Origin: Jaminaea rosea
Lineage: Eukaryota; Basidiomycota; Exobasidiomycetes; Microstromatales
DNA length: 64,000 bases
Assembly (NCBI RefSeq): GCF_003144245.1
Contig: NW_020289975.1
Span: 124,001-188,000, forward strand
Direction of reading: 5' to 3'
Positions 41,000 to 52,463 of this stretch are shown here, piece after piece. The position numbers and the translations under genes are program-made. The stretch's first letter is position 1. Each line of letters opens with the position of its first letter. The notes beneath the pieces were generated by a model that was not told where the DNA came from, ran no database searches, and worked only from the letters and a program-made list of their open reading frames with translations.

Positions 41000-42560
41000 A
41001 TGTCATCAAGATCCTTCTTCGCGCCAGAAGGCCAACAGCAAGCTGCTTCGACGACTACGGAGCACGGAAGGCAGTCCCCACCGCCCTCGTCTGGCAAGGA
41101 CGATGACAGGCAGCCTTTCCTGCCTAATGGCAACGCGACTGGCAGGCGAGGCAGCGTAGGCGCCAGCAGCGGCGGCGGCAGTGGTGGGCAGATGCACTTG
41201 GGAGGAGCAAGTGACTCCTTGTCGGGCGTCAAGGCCCTGCCCCCCATCCTGAGCTACTGCTCAGCTAGTATCATGATGACCGTCGTGAACAAGGTGAGCG
41301 CGTCGTCCGAGATTCGCAGCATCAAACACTTAGTCTGACCCTCTCTCCACCTCCTTCTAAACCGCGCACCCGCAGTTCGTCCTCAGCGGCGCTCACTTCA
41401 GCATGAACCTCATCGTCCTCCTCATCCAGTCCATCGTAGGAGTCCTCTGCGTTATCGCAGCCAACAAATTCGGCCTCATCGAGCTGCGTCCCCTCAACTA
41501 CCGTGACGCCCGAAACTGGGCGCCCATCTCCACCCTACTGGTCCTCACCATCTGGACGGGCAGCAAAGCGCTCCAGTACCTGAATATCCCCGTCTACACC
41601 ATTTTCAAGAACCTCACGATCATCTTGATCGCGTACGGCGAGGTCATCTGGTTTGGCGGCAGGGTGACCCTCTTCACCTTCTTCAGCTTTATGCTCATGG
41701 TCCTCTCGTCGATCATTGCAGCTTGGAACGACATCTCCCGCGCTTTGGCCATCGCCCAGCTCTCTATCCCGCACACGCCGGACAACATCTCAGACGGCAA
41801 GACCTTTGACCCCAACACGCACAACCCAATTGCAGCCTTTGACCCCTTGGAGAACGAGAAGGCCAAGCTCAACGCAATGCAAGCCGCTGGAGCCAACACA
41901 GACGGGGACGTGCTGGACGGTATGCATGGGTGGGGGCTGCTCAACTCTGGCTACATGTGGATGGCTCTCAACTGTCTCGTGTCTGCAGCGTACGTCCTTG
42001 CGATGCGCAAGCGTATCAAGTTGACAGGCTTCAAGGACTGGGATACGATGTATTTCAACAACCTCCTGTCTATCCCCGTCCTCCTGATCATGTCACTCCT
42101 CGTCGAGGATTGGTCGTCAGCAAGCTGGCAGACCAATTTCCCCGCCGACCGCAGGTCGGGTCTCCTGACAGCTATCGTTTTCAGTGGAGCTTGCGCCGTC
42201 TTCATTGGATACACGACGGCGTGGTGTGTCCGCACGACCAGCAGCACAACGTACAGTATGGTCGGAGCCTTGAACAAGCTTCCCCTCGCCGTGAGTGGCA
42301 TGGTCTTCTTCCACGACCCGCCCGTCTCCGTCGGGTCAGTCTCCGCCATCTTCGTCGGCTTCCTCGCTGGAGTCGTCTACGCTATGGCAAAGAATGCTCA
42401 AGCGGCGGCAACGAAGAGGGCTGCGGCGGCTGCGGCTGCGAGTGGGAGCACGTTGGGCGAGTCGGCCGGCGCGCTTGGTGGGGAGGGAGGTAGCGGCAAG
42501 AGCAAGGATGGGTTGGGGGAGATCCCGATGCACAGGATGGATGACAGGAGGAGAGATTGA
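41000..42560 (+). CDS. VRG4: Golgi GDP-mannose transporter (Vrg4)
   Basis: Vrg4 exchanges GDP-mannose for GMP across the Golgi membrane and supplies mannosyltransferases. Exons 41000-41293 and 41376-42560 give 492 aa; the intron is 82 bp. After a roughly 75-residue polar N-terminus there are about ten hydrophobic segments ([67 protein letters not shown]). The nucleotide-sugar signature [13 protein letters not shown] lies near residue 395. The luminal or cytosolic loop after IAAWND is longer than usual, with a polar run ([20 protein letters not shown]). Its partner pathway enzyme MNS1 lies 3 kb to the right, but I do not infer co-regulation. Confidence 0.93.
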
Positions 42561-42779
42561 GGTCACCGTGTATGAGAGGCTACTCGATATGGAGTGGCTA
42601 TGCTCGATTTTGCAAGTTTAAAGCTGCGAGGAAGAAGCTTCTCGATGGGTATCTGATAGCCGCACATTGTATCATGCTACAAGAAGAATGATTGATTCGC
42701 ATCGAAGCACCATAAGCATGGCAGATGATAGCATTTTGCTTGCAAGTCATATCGCGCATCGCTACCGCCCTTTCCCTCA

Positions 42780-45170
42780 TCAGCTGGCACCCCCACCTCT
42801 TCTCTTGAAGAAGTCTCCAACGGGTCGAGCGTTCTTCTTGCTCTGCCCCTTGCCTCTCTGCGAAGAAGGCGGCCCTCGTTGCGACGCTGGCGGGCCTCTT
42901 TGCGATGACCCCGGCACCTGCTGCGACGACAAGCTCCCAACAGGCATCAATGCTCGCCCGTCCTCGCGCTGTAGCTCCATGGCGAAATGATAGTCCTCGT
43001 GATCCTGCTGTGCAAGACGAAGGCGTCGTTGCTCTTCCTCTGCCCCATCCTCGCCGTCGTGATCCTCTTGCGGGTTGTCGAGGGTCGGAGCAGAAGGAGT
43101 TGGACGTGGCCGCGGGTAGATGCGTTGTGAGCATGAGGGACAGACCCAAGATGGTGGTGGGCGAGGAGCAGGATCCGGAGGTACGGGCTCGGCACTCGGT
43201 CTGCCCCCATCACTAGGAAGCGGTGCACGATCAGCGCCGAGCCCTTCCTTGCCCGGGTGTTGCGGGGCTGCTGCTTCAGTTGCTGTCGAAGTAGCGTGCC
43301 CACTGCCAGCGTCATGCTCGGCGGCTGGTCGCGATTGCGACGCTTGCATTTGACTGGCCGCCGCCTTCTGAAAGAGGGAGACGAGACCATTGGGCTTGGC
43401 CTTCTTCGTCTTACGCACTGCGGTGGGCGGCGGCGGGCTCATTGACGTCGGAGCCGTTGCAGCCGTCACCTTTGTTTCCAGCGGCGATGGCGCCCTAGCA
43501 TCTGGCTCTGAGCGCTTTGTCCCCACAGCGACCGCCGCGCCCTCCTCAGCAGCAGCCGCGGCCTTGCTTGGCCCCGCTTCACTACTCTGCACGGGAAGAC
43601 GACGAGGAGCATTTGCCGCTGGCCCACCGGCAAAGAACCCTTCGATACTCCGTTGTCCTTGCTCCCCTGCTTCCAGCCCCGAAAAGCCAAGCGCAATCGT
43701 GATGACTTCCAAGTTCGTCGCAACCGCCTGCTCGCCGAGTGCCTCCGCCCACAGCTTCTCCGCGGCATTGAGGATGTGCTGCGGCTGAAAGTCCCTCACG
43801 TAGGGAAAAGCCGCCTGCCTGCTCCTGGCCGTCTCAAATGGCTTGAGGAAGCGTAGCACCAGCGTCGATGGCCAGAGATTTGGCGCCTCCTCCCTCGCCT
43901 CCCTCAGACGGACACAGAGCTCCAGCGAGAGGATGCTGAGCCAGCGAGTCGCTTCGGCCGTAGTACGGATGGGCGGCTTGACATTCTTCGAGGCCAGCAT
44001 TGTCTTGTTCTTGGTCCGCTCAATCACGGCAGAGTGGTCGATGCCGCGCAGCACGTCGTACACCCAGCGAGACTCATCTCCAAATTTGGTCTGCATCTCT
44101 GCCAGGGGAACACTCCAGAGGTCGCCCACCGTGGAGCTTGCCCACTCGCTCGCAATTGCGTCTCCAAGCTTGCCGCCGAGGAAGCGGATCTTCTGGAAGG
44201 GCAGGTTCTTCAGATAGACAGGAACCGCCGAGGTGGGCATGACTGTTTGGTTGTTGGGCTTACGTTCGCCTGCGCAAAGCTTGGCGAGGGTCTTGTTCGA
44301 GGCGATACCGGCTGACATGGTGTAGCCCAGGCGATCCAGTACAGCGGAGCGCACTTTGTAGATGAGCTCGGCCCCGCAGGCGAGGGCGTAGTCTGTCCAA
44401 TTGGCTGCTGGCTCGATGGAGGGAGCCTCTGAAGCAGTCGCATCGGTTTCGCCTGCTGACTCTGTGGCTATCGGATCCTCTGTCGGCATACGATGTCCAA
44501 GATTGGTCCAGTCGATCTTCGGCGGCTCCGGCAAGGGCGTATCGAGTCCGTCAGGCGAGTCCGCTGGTGGCTTCGCGAGATGAGGAAATCGCTGCAGAAT
44601 GACCTGCCTCACAGCAAGGGTCAAGTCGCAGTACATCTCGTCAATGGATGCCTTCTCAATTGCTCCTAGCGGGCACATCTCGTTGAAGATGGCCACGACC
44701 TTCCGACTTTCCCTGCGGTACGGGTCGAGTGAGACCTTGTGCGTCTCTGACCTGGGGTTTTCGTTGTACTCTGCTTTCTGAGCTCCTTCGGCGTATGTGG
44801 CTACGTGGACTGCCACGAGATTGGGGCACTTCTTGCGGGCAGCATCTATGTCCTCGTGTCGGGTGATGCCGTAAGCTCGTGCTGCGTAGCTGACTGCGAT
44901 GAGGCCCTGCCGACGGGGATGAGAAGGCCATGACAGGTTAGGCTACGGGCATCAAGGTCTGGTCATCGCGTCTCTCCCACTTACCTGCCATTGCTGTACT
45001 GCCACAGGCGTCACAAAGGGATCGATGCCGAGTCGCTTTGCCTCGAAAGCCGCGTATGCTGCGTCGATATCGCAGAGAGACACGACCCGTAGCGGATTGG
45101 CAGCGTTCAGACTGCCAGCGCTGACGAGGTGCCGGTATGTGATCGTCGGCTGCGGTACCGAGTAGTCCAT
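42780..45170 (-). CDS. RAD30: DNA polymerase eta (Rad30, Y family)
   Basis: Pol eta performs translesion synthesis past UV dimers. Exons 44985-45170 and 42780-44906 on the minus strand give 770 aa; the intron is 78 bp. Catalytic residues lie in SLCDIDAAYAAFE (D34, D36) and in IEKASIDEMYCDLT (D151, E152). Other motifs are GLIAVSYAARAYGITRHE (first after the splice), YTMSAGIASNKTLAKLCAG, FLGGKLGDAI and the little-finger region to about residue 440. A PCNA-binding PIP box fits GQRSIEGFF. Near the C-terminus a UBZ-like zinc finger is suggested by WVCPSCSQRI and, after an acidic insert, DHEDYHFAMELQRE. A final DFFKRR may be a second, degenerate PIP motif. ATG 45170 is the first in frame. It is head-to-head with MNS1 across 252 bp. 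Confidence 0.92.
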
Positions 45171-45422
45171 CTTAGGCTTCAGCGAGAGCTCATTGTGAGA
45201 TCTTCGGGAGATGAGAGACGAGTGGACGAGAGGCAACTGCGACAAATCGTCATGCAGCTGAGCTCAAGCGCGACTCCGTAGGCACGGAAGTGGCGCGTCT
45301 CCCCCGTCGCTCGCGTGGCCCTTCAGTCCAAGTCGGACGAGCCCTTGCAGCTGGCTCGAGCGCAAGCGCGGCAATTCCTTCTTGGCTTTCTATCAACTCA
45401 TACGACGACGACGACGACAACG

Positions 45423-47474
45423 ATGCCGCCGAGGAAGAGGAATGTGGCAGCAGCCTCTACCGCAGCCTCGGACGACGGTGAAAAGAAGGAAGGCGTAGCT
45501 GCAGCGAGCGCGACAACTGCTCCCTCGCCCACGCAGCAACGCCAGCAGCTGCCCGCCTTTGTTCGCTACTTCCTCGTCTTCACGGCTATCGCCTGCTTTG
45601 CCTTTGTCGCATACGACCAATACCCACAATGGTCGCAGACAGCGCAGTCCTTTTCACCAGCTGCACCTCCCAGCTCTGGCCAGTCGGGCAAGCACCGACA
45701 GGAGCAGCCTCAGGCCAGCCCTGACGCTGATCGGGCCGCCAAGCTGCAGGAGGAGAGGAAGAAGGTGATGGAGCAAATGAAGGAGGAGTTTGAGCAGTGG
45801 ACGCCCAAGCCTGCTCTGCCCTTCTTCGTTCCTCCCAAGGATCTGCCCAGCAAGCCCGTCAAGGGTGCAGATGTGCCCAAGCGCGATGCTGTCAAGAAGG
45901 CCTTCCAATCGTCGTGGGCTGCCTACGTCGACGAGGCGTGGGGAGCAGATGAATACCACCCGATTTCGCACACTGGGTCCAATCTGAGCGTTGACGGAGG
46001 CATCGGATACACGATTGTCGACTCACTCGACTCGCTGCTCATTCTCGGCGAGCAGGACGAGTACCGTCGAGCTCGCGACTGGGTCAAGACCAACCTCGCT
46101 GGTGGTCTCCAAAAATGGGAGAGGCATGGACGCTACAATGTCTTTGAGACTGTCATTCGCACATTGGGAGGCCTTCTCTCAGCGCACGCCTTCTGCAGCG
46201 AGCGCCCCTCCAATTTGCCGGACACGACCTCTCCCTTCCACCACCTGTGCGACCCAGGAGACGCAGACATGTACCTCGACACAGCCTCTCACCTTGCCAA
46301 CCAGCTTCACCCGGCCTTCGACACGCCCACTGGCATTCCCAAGCGTGAGGTCGACTTCTACTCGGGAGACGCCTTCGCCGACGAGGACAGCAACGGTGCT
46401 GCGAGCCTGGCGGAGGCTACTACCGTGCAACTCGAATTCAAGTACCTTTCGTTCAGAAACAGCGACCCTTCCCTCTGGAAACTAGCAGAGCGTCCTCTTC
46501 AAGCGGTACGCACGGCCACGCGCTCTGGAACGCAGGATGGCTTGCTCCCCATCCTTCTCAGCTTCGATAGCGGCTTGTTCTACCTCTCCCCGATCCGCCT
46601 AGGCTCGCGAGGCGACTCGTACTACGAGTATCTCATCAAGCAGTACGTCCAGACGAATCGCTCTGAGCAGGTCTATAGAGATATGTTCGATCGCTCCGTC
46701 TCAGGCATCAAGAAGCATCTGGTGAAGCAGAGCACAGCGAGCGCGCCGCCGTACCTCTTCACTGCGGAGATCATCCCGCAGATGCGCATGCAGGGACAGG
46801 AGAGGCCGGCCTTCCAGCTGTTGCCGAAACAGGACCACTTGGTCTGCTTCTTGCCTGCGGCAATGATGCTTGGCGCGCACGAGTACGGAGCACCGTCTGT
46901 CTGGCCGGAGTTGGACGAAGAGGCGACCGCAATGGGCAAGCCGACGGTGCGCGAGGAGGACTGGGCAGTGGGACACGAGCTGCTGCGAGGATGCATGGCT
47001 ACCTACCAGGGCACCCACACCGGCCTGAGCCCGGAGATCGCCCACTGGCGCACGATGATGGACCCACAGCACGCAGAGGAGGATTGGTATATCAAGCAGT
47101 CAAAGGACGGCGAGCCTCTCATTGACGCTCGCAACATCCTGCGACCAGAGACTGTCGAGTCTCTCTACGTCGCCTTCCACCTGAGCGGCGATTCGATCTA
47201 CCGCGAGTGGGGTTGGGAGGTCTTCCAGGCCTTTGAGAAACACTGCAAGCTTGAGAATGGAGCATACGCCGGGATCAAAGATGTCGATCCTGATGACCTC
47301 GAAGAGGTCGAGCACGAGGACAAGATGGAGACCTTCTGGCTTTCAGAGACGCTCAAGTACCTGTACCTGCTCTTTGATGATCAGGCGACGTTGCCGCTTG
47401 ACAAGTGGGTGTTGAACACTGAGGCACACCCGCTGCCCATCTTTGCGCCGACGCAGGAGACTGGCGTGGTATGA
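45423..47474 (+). CDS. MNS1: ER mannosyl-oligosaccharide alpha-1,2-mannosidase (GH47)
   Basis: This class I mannosidase trims Man9GlcNAc2 N-glycans to Man8 in the ER and marks glycoproteins for quality control. The single-exon product is 683 aa and is a type II membrane protein. A short basic cytosolic tail (MPPRKRNV) and a transmembrane segment at about residues 46-64 (FVRYFLVFTAIACFAFVAY) precede a stem and the catalytic domain. Family motifs are AVKKAFQSSWAAYVDEAWGA, DELHPI-type YHPISHTG, TIVDSLDSLLILGE, VNVFET-type RYNVFETVIRTLGG, ILRPETVESLYVAFHLSGD and the closing VLNTEAHPLPIF. EDEM-type inactive homologues are less likely because the ATNTEAHP-like end and length fit the enzyme group. 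The open frame upstream has no ATG before 45423. Confidence 0.92.
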   Translation: MPPRKRNVAAASTAASDDGEKKEGVAAASATTAPSPTQQRQQLPAFVRYFLVFTAIACFAFVAYDQYPQWSQTAQSFSPAAPPSSGQSGKHRQEQPQASPDADRAAKLQEERKKVMEQMKEEFEQWTPKPALPFFVPPKDLPSKPVKGADVPKRDAVKKAFQSSWAAYVDEAWGADEYHPISHTGSNLSVDGGIGYTIVDSLDSLLILGEQDEYRRARDWVKTNLAGGLQKWERHGRYNVFETVIRTLGGLLSAHAFCSERPSNLPDTTSPFHHLCDPGDADMYLDTASHLANQLHPAFDTPTGIPKREVDFYSGDAFADEDSNGAASLAEATTVQLEFKYLSFRNSDPSLWKLAERPLQAVRTATRSGTQDGLLPILLSFDSGLFYLSPIRLGSRGDSYYEYLIKQYVQTNRSEQVYRDMFDRSVSGIKKHLVKQSTASAPPYLFTAEIIPQMRMQGQERPAFQLLPKQDHLVCFLPAAMMLGAHEYGAPSVWPELDEEATAMGKPTVREEDWAVGHELLRGCMATYQGTHTGLSPEIAHWRTMMDPQHAEEDWYIKQSKDGEPLIDARNILRPETVESLYVAFHLSGDSIYREWGWEVFQAFEKHCKLENGAYAGIKDVDPDDLEEVEHEDKMETFWLSETLKYLYLLFDDQATLPLDKWVLNTEAHPLPIFAPTQETGVV

Positions 47475-48220
47475 TTGGGCGAAAGATCGACATGAGGGAA
47501 GACGAGGTTCATACGATGGTATACTCTATTATAGCGTGAGCTTCTGCCTAATCTGCAAGACAATCTCATTCCAGAGACGCCTCCCCGCGTCAGACGCGTC
47601 GCGTGATGATTAACTCTGGCCTGCTCGTTGTTCTTCCAGCCGAATCGTCTCTCAGGCTCCTTTCACTACCCTCATCGCGGCCTGCTCACCTCTGTTGCTT
47701 GCCTCCCACGTCCCCCGAGATTTCAAAGGCGGGGGCGAGCGGTGCCGCTTCGTGTGCGCACGTCCCTGTGCACGTTGGCTTGGCTCGTGCGCTCGGCGCA
47801 AAAGTGGCCAAGTGACGGCTCTCGCGCCAATTCGCTTGCCTCCCGTCCTTCGTTCATTGCTGCGTGCCCTTTCCCAACACTTCAGCCCATCCGCCGATGT
47901 CGGCGAAAGTGTTGAATGAGTAGCCTCCTTCACCTCGTCACTTCCTCGGCAGGATGTCGCACAGAGCGAGAGGGCACAGTCGCTGCCCACCATGGGAAGC
48001 CGGCGAGGGGCGGCTTCGAGACGCTCCTGCCCTCACACGAGACCGCGAAGCAGCCCGAGCTTTATTCGCCTCCAAGGGAGAGCGATCACTTCTTCTTGCC
48101 AGCTTGTGTGTCGTCTCGCCCCTTCCCTTCCTTCCTTACCACCTTCAAGCCGCTCGTCTCCTCCCCTACCCCACCATCTGACCCCTCTCATCTCCGCTAT
48201 TGTAGTCGCGCGCCCCTGCC
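47475..48220. promoter_or_regulatory. Interval between MNS1 and BTA1
   Basis: The 746 bp hold no supported gene. A near-palindromic CGCGTCAGACGCGTCGCGT occurs near 47590. CT-rich leader sequence precedes the BTA1 ATG. Short frames on both strands lack features. Confidence 0.4.
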
Positions 48221-51200
48221 ATGAGCTCGCTCGCCGACAAGCTGTCCTCTTGGACGCAGGCCTCACCAGCTGAGGCTTCGACTTCGACAGCCCTTGCATT
48301 GGCTTGGCTGAACTCACCTTACGTCTACAGCCCCCTCATCGCCGTGCTCGCTCTCCTCTGCGTTCTGCGATTCTCCAAGGCAGGTGGGTAGTCGCGGAAA
48401 CGGGGAGTCATGCGCCCAGCGCTTGTCCTGACTACCAGCCTCTCCACTCGCGATAGCCCGAACGCCTCTTGTATTTGCTTGGAACTGTTTCGTCCAGCCT
48501 ATTGGTAAGGTTGCGAACCAGGGAGAGCGTCTTGATAAGTTCTATCAGCACCAGGCGACGAGTGAGTAGCGCGAGACGTGTCCTGCAGAAGCTGTCTGAT
48601 CGGATCTTCTTATTTTTATCCAGTCTACGATGTCACCCGCAACCACCTCCTGCGAGGTCGTAAAACGATGCTCAAGTGAGTCTCGGCGAGGACTACTCTA
48701 AATAGAGACCTCTCTGACATGCCCTCGCTTGTTCGCCCTCCAGGCTGTGTGCCGCCCAGCTCCACGAGATGCGTCGCACCCAGCCCTCGAAGCCTCTGAT
48801 CTGGGTCGATGTAGGCGGCGGCACCGGATGGAACATTGAGCAGATGGCCGAGTACTTCCCACTCGAGCAGCTCTCCCACATTTACTTGATTGACCTGTGC
48901 GAGCCCTTGCTCGATGTGGCTCGCAAGCGCTTCGCCGCTCGTGGGCTCAAGAACGTCACCGTACTTTGCCAGGACGCTTCTGAGTTTACGCTGCCTGATT
49001 TGAAGGAGGGCAAGATGATCGACTTGTTCACGTGCAGCTACAGCATCTCGATGGTGAGTAGCGCGGGCTTTCTCGACTCCGCTTGACCTCTTATCTCCTT
49101 GTTCACCTTGCACTCCTGCGCAGATGCCCCCCTTCTACGCCGTCCTGGACCGCATCTACTCGTATCTTGACCCTGAGACAGGCGTCTTTGGCGTCGTTGA
49201 CTTCTACGTATCAGGCAAGACTCCCCCTGGCAAGCAGTCGGCCATGATCGGCGGCGATGTTCGACGCGAATGCGGTCCCATCAGCCGCTGGTTCTGGCGC
49301 CAGTGGTTCTCCCTCGACCACGTTGAGCTCCACCCGGCGAGGCGCGACTACCTCGAGTACAAGTTTGGGACTATCAAGTGCTTCAACGGGAGGAACAACT
49401 TTGTTATCCCGTTCATTGTGCGCATTCCGTTCTACGTGTGGATTGGATGCTCTAGGGACCGAGACACAACTAAGGCCGTGCAAGCTTTCGAAATCGAGGC
49501 GGGAAACCGTGTGATTGTAAGTGCGGCGATAGGGACTCGCTGCGCCAGCCCTTGCGGTGCTGACCTCGCTCGCTCTCGACGCAGTGCCCTCCCTCCTTCC
49601 CCGAGCTCTCCTTCTCCCACATCCTCGCCCAGAAGCAGGAGGAAGATGCAACCGCCCGCTCGAGCGCTCTTCGCCGCCTCTCCCTCGCCCAGTCAACTTC
49701 GACGAGCTCCTCGAGTCTGGTGCGCCGCCGAGGCTCCGACGATGGCGAGTCGGACGAATCGCTTGGGGACGAAGGCTCGGGTTCATGGCGCCTCGACCTT
49801 GGCCCGCAGTTGCCGCTCAGCTCCTTCCACTACCAGAGACGCCAGTGGCGCCTCCCCTTCGTCGACTCCAAGTTCAGCGAAATGTTCCGCACGTGGATCT
49901 ATGGCTTCACCTGGGAGGATCCCTACGTCGACATCGAGCACATGGCCATCAAGCCTACGGACTCGGTGCTCTGCATCACTTCTGCCGGGGACAACGCCTT
50001 GCACTACGCTATTGCGGCAAAGCCTGAGCGCATTCATTGTGTGGACATGAACCCCTGCCAGGGGCATTTGCTTGAGCTCAAGCTCGCCTGCATTGCGGCA
50101 TTGAGCTACGAAGAATTCTGGAAGCTCTTCGGTGACGGTAAGACGGACGATTTTGCCGAGTTGCTCGACCGCAAGATCTCTCCCTACTTGAGCTCGCACG
50201 CTTACCAGTTCTGGAGGCTCAACACGCACTGCTGGGATCGCAACTTCTACTTCCGTGGCTACTCTGGCCATGCCCTGAGGCTCGCAAAGGTGGCCTTCAG
50301 CCTCTTTGGCTGCAACAGGTCGGCTGAGGCTATGTGCAACGCCGGAACGCTCGAAGAGCAGGCAAGCATTTGGAAAAGGTCTCTCCGCAAGACCCTGATC
50401 AACCCAACGCTGATCAATGTCTTCCTGAGCAACCCAGCCTTCCTGTGGAACGCGCTCGGCGTGCCCATCAACCAGTTCAACTGTTTCCGCAATGAGGGTG
50501 TGTCGGCGGGACAGTACGCTGTTGACACATTGGACCCTGTTGTAAACCACTCGCTACTCAAGAGCGATAATTACCACTATCACTTGTGCCTCACGGGCAG
50601 GTACTCGCACGACTCGTGCCCGCTCTACCTGAAGAAAGAGGGTTTCGAGGCCCTCAAGCGCAATGCGGCTAAACCGCTCGATGCCTTCAGGCTGCACACA
50701 GACTCTATTGTGAACGTCTTGAGGGGCCTGGGCGATGACTCGCTCACCCACGCTGTCGTCATGGATCACATGGACTGTGAGTGTGCGCCGTGGCACTGCC
50801 GACCTCTCTCACTACTGACTCTCCAACTCGCCCTCCTCACGCACAGGGTTTGACCCCATTCCTCCTCAAATGCCAGCACCGACCCTCAAGCAAGCCCGCG
50901 AGGACCCCGCAGTCAACAGCGCCCGTGCCACCATCTCTGACCTGGACCGTGAGATTCGCGAACTCAGTCGCGTCGTTCGTCCAGGCGGGGCCGTCTACTG
51001 GCGCAGCGCTGCTAAGGAGCCGTGGTACAGGCAGAGATTCGAGAAGATGGGATTCAAGACTGAGCGCTTGCAGGTAAGAGAGAGTGGCAAGTCGATCGAT
51101 GTGAGTAGCCGAACGAGTGGGAATGCAGGGCCAAGTGGAGAAGCCGCGACTGACGTCTTTGCTCCTTCACACGCTCGCAGCGAGTCAACATGTACGCTTC

Positions 51201-51228
51201 GCATTGGAAGGCGACGCGCATGTCGTAA
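48221..51228 (+). CDS. BTA1: Bifunctional betaine lipid (DGTS) synthase Bta1
   Basis: Bta1 makes the phosphorus-free lipid diacylglyceryl-trimethylhomoserine. One half transfers the aminocarboxypropyl group of S-adenosylmethionine to diacylglycerol and the other half N-methylates it three times. Eight exons: 48221-48383, 48457-48561, 48624-48675, 48744-49053, 49124-49516, 49585-50776, 50847-51073 and 51181-51228. They give 829 aa. An N-terminal hydrophobic segment (about 35-52) is followed by a BtaB-type methyltransferase with WVDVGGGTGWNIEQ (about 127-140) and VTVLCQDASEF. The BtaA/DUF3419 half starts near residue 410 (QWRLPFVDSKFSEMFRTWIY, SVLCITSAGDNALHYAIA, VDMNPCQGHLLELKLACI) and ends VNMYASHWKATRMS. 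All seven introns are 62-107 bp with GT-AG ends. Fusion order is as in other fungal Bta1 proteins. Confidence 0.94.
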
Positions 51229-51483
51229 CTTCGTCTCGAAGGGGAGGAGAATCGTGGGCGCGGCGACGGAGGTGCCAGCTAGGATGATGCGAAGTCGCGG
51301 CCTCTACGCTTCGATCCCTACAAATGATGAATCTGTTTTCGTGGATGACGTTTCAGTGTTCGTCGAGAACGTATACGCGCTGAAAGAACAACAAGATTGG
51401 TATGCCCGCCTCCCCTCGCCGGGATTGACCGTCTTCTGTCTGTCGCCCGCAGCGATCTGTCGTCAAGTCGCGCCCTCGCCCGC
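51229..51483. other. Convergent interval between BTA1 and the SCAMP gene
   Basis: The 255 bp form the two facing 3' regions. I see no gene in it. Confidence 0.4.
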
Positions 51484-52463
51484 TCATACCTGATTTCCCC
51501 TTGTGAAATACGCCAAAGCCCCCCTCGTTGCCAGCTCGGACTTGGCTTGTGCAAACGTGTGTCCCTGCTCGTGATTATGCTTCCAAATCTCCCTGTAGTA
51601 CCACAGAATGCCCAAGCCCTGTACCGCGAAGCCCAGCGTCACAAAGATGCCCAGAATCGCCGCCACAACTCGTCCGCTGGACCAGGACTGGATCATGTTG
51701 AGTAGCCCATCGGAGCCCGTCGAAGGAATGCCCAGGAAGATGTAGACGGAGTAGGCGATATGGCAACCGCCGAAGATGAAGAAGGTGTAGTAGAAGAGGG
51801 AGTGTTCCTTCATGAAGCCGTTGTAGGCTGGCCTGTACCAGAGCAAAAAGCTTGCGACGGACAGCACGGGGAAGTATACGATGGCGGCAATCATGTCCTT
51901 GATGCCGTCGTTTGACCCCTGGATGAGGAGGAAGATGCACCCCGCCATGTTGATGACCAAGGTGCCGACGAAGATGAGCCACAGAGAGTAGAGGTGCAGC
52001 ACAACCTGCTGATAGTCAGGGGGAATTTCCGCTTTGATGTCGTGATATATCATAGGATAGAAGAATGGCCAATTGTTCCGACCATGCTTCTGAATGTGGT
52101 CAGCTCGTTGTTGCAGATCTCGTTCTCGCTGCTCGAGCTCGCGCTCTCTCCTCGCGAGGTCGTCTTCACGTCCGCCCGCTGGTGGCCGTGAGCTGCTGCC
52201 GCTGCCTCCATAAGGCGTGTCGGCCTCTGTTGCGGGTGTGGAAGCATCCCACGCACCCTTGTACGCCGAGCTGGCATCGTCGACATCGTCGTCGTAGGTG
52301 CGCGAGGAGCCTAGGGCGCCTTGGACTGAAGGGTCCGCAAAGGGATTGGCATGACGGTCCGCGAAGGGGTCTAAGAGCGCAGAGGTTGAGACAGAAGAGG
52401 TTAACAGTCTGAGAGACGAGCCAGCTACGGAGTGAATCGCCGTCTAGTACACTCACCGGCCAT
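51484..52463 (-). CDS. Secretory carrier-associated membrane protein (SCAMP)
   Basis: SCAMPs are four-pass proteins of recycling endosomes and the trans-Golgi network. Exons 52457-52463 (7 nt) and 51484-52370 on the minus strand give 297 aa; the intron is 52371-52456 (86 bp). The first exon holds only ATG GCC G. After splicing the protein begins MADPFADRHANPFADPS, with NPF-type endocytic motifs. A coiled coil follows (RRERELEQRERDLQQRADHI), then the SCAMP hallmark NNWPFFYPMIYHDIKAEIP. Four membrane segments follow (LYSLWLIFVGTLVINMAGCI, MIAAIVYFPVLSVASFLLWY, HSLFYYTFFIFGGCHIAYS, VVAAILGIFVTLGFAVQGLG). Without the 7-nt exon the frame has no upstream ATG before the internal MIYHD, which would remove the conserved N-terminal half. 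Confidence 0.9.

Noticed and set aside
49783-50550. 255-codon minus-strand frame opposite BTA1
   Set aside because: It is antisense to the conserved BtaA half and has no domain.
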